Source of the DNA: a virus
Direction: 5' to 3' (one strand)
Length of the DNA: 64,000 nt
IMG/VR virus record: IMGVR_UViG_3300017917_003859
Span: 62,001 to 126,000 of that record
Positions 63,728 to 64,000 of the stretch are shown here, in pieces. Each line of letters starts with the position of its first letter. The first letter of the stretch is position 1. The notes below the pieces were generated by a model. The model was not told where the DNA came from, did no database searches, and worked only from the letters and a program-made list of their open reading frames with translations. The position numbers and the translations under genes are program-made.

Positions 63728-64000
63728 ATGGAAAAAGAATTTGTAACATATGAACAAGCTCTAGCTCTTGAAGAATTGGGTTTTGATGAACCTGTAATTA
63801 ATGTATATGATCTTAAATCTAAGGAACTAGTATTAGATGAAGATGATGAAATGATATGGGCACCAGTTCTTCATAATAATGGAGCAACTATTTCAGCCCC
63901 ACTTTACCAACAAGCATTTAGATGGTTTAGAGAGAAGTATAAATTGATATCTTTTATAGGTTGTGATGAAAAGTTTTTCTTTTCAATAACTGACATACCC
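63728..64000 (+). CDS. Conserved small Bacteroidetes/phage-type protein, copy 2 (partial)
   Basis: The frame is open to the window end, so the C-terminus is cut off. MEKEFVTYEQALALEELGFDE and SAPLYQQAFRWFREKYKLIS match the gene at 63286; the middle (NVYDLKSKELVLDEDDEMIW) differs. It is a diverged tandem copy. Confidence 0.7.
   Translation, partial: MEKEFVTYEQALALEELGFDEPVINVYDLKSKELVLDEDDEMIWAPVLHNNGATISAPLYQQAFRWFREKYKLISFIGCDEKFFFSITDIP

Overview
The window is a 64 kb piece of a large T4-like contractile-tailed (myovirus) phage genome. Every supported gene lies on the + strand. The DNA is very AT-rich, genes are packed with 4-base ATGA or TAATG overlaps, and starts are typically preceded by A-rich text such as aagttATG instead of Shine-Dalgarno sites. 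The host is inferred to be a member of the Bacteroidetes, probably flavobacterial. Fourteen gene starts carry a TTTGG (or CTTGG) box about 19 bases before TATATTTA, which resembles the TTTG/TAnnTTTG promoter of that phylum. No stretch above 300 bases lacks a gene, and I see no tRNA, CRISPR array or insertion sequence.

Layout: (1) 1-12.7 kb is the late tail module: end of a surface protein, sheath, tube, gp26/gp51-like baseplate factors, tape measure, a P2 U-X-D-like set (junction protein, LysM protein, hub with an M15-like peptidase), closed by a strong terminator. (2) 12.8-22.4 kb is replication: a PolA-like protein, gp32 SSB, UvsX, RNase H/FEN exonuclease, gp41 helicase, and NrdB/NrdA split by an ADP-ribosyltransferase-like gene. 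(3) 22.4-29.6 kb holds a membrane protein, a complete preQ0 route (FolE, QueD, QueE, QueC) with a Tgt/DpdA-like transglycosylase (a DNA-modification system), thioredoxin and a MazG-like enzyme. (4) 29.6-41.9 kb holds a family B DNA polymerase split in two genes, sliding clamp, GroES and GroEL, clamp loader, an Nmad1 protein and a RecB/Cas4-like nuclease. (5) 41.9-58.5 kb is an unusually large sugar cassette with glycosyltransferases, methyltransferases, RmlD-like and SDR enzymes, a reduced DegT aminotransferase, ATP-grasp, SMP-30 and a 2OG oxygenase. (6) 58.6-64 kb holds small accessory genes.

The most interesting signal is a set of eight otherwise unrelated proteins that share short N-terminal leaders, MKKxxLRQIIKEEIxKVLNE or MIKLxDLLNE (plus one relative). 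Most leaders end in L-x-E, the kind of site cut by T4 gp21-type prohead proteases. I propose that these are capsid-targeting propeptides on virion cargo proteins injected with the DNA. The cargo would include an ADP-ribosyltransferase-like protein and a 2H phosphoesterase, the fold of the anti-CBASS enzyme Acb1. Accessory genes repeatedly sit between conserved partners (nrdB|nrdA, the polB halves, groES|groEL), two of them leader cargo genes, and GIY-YIG homing endonucleases lie near the polB halves and the 2H gene.
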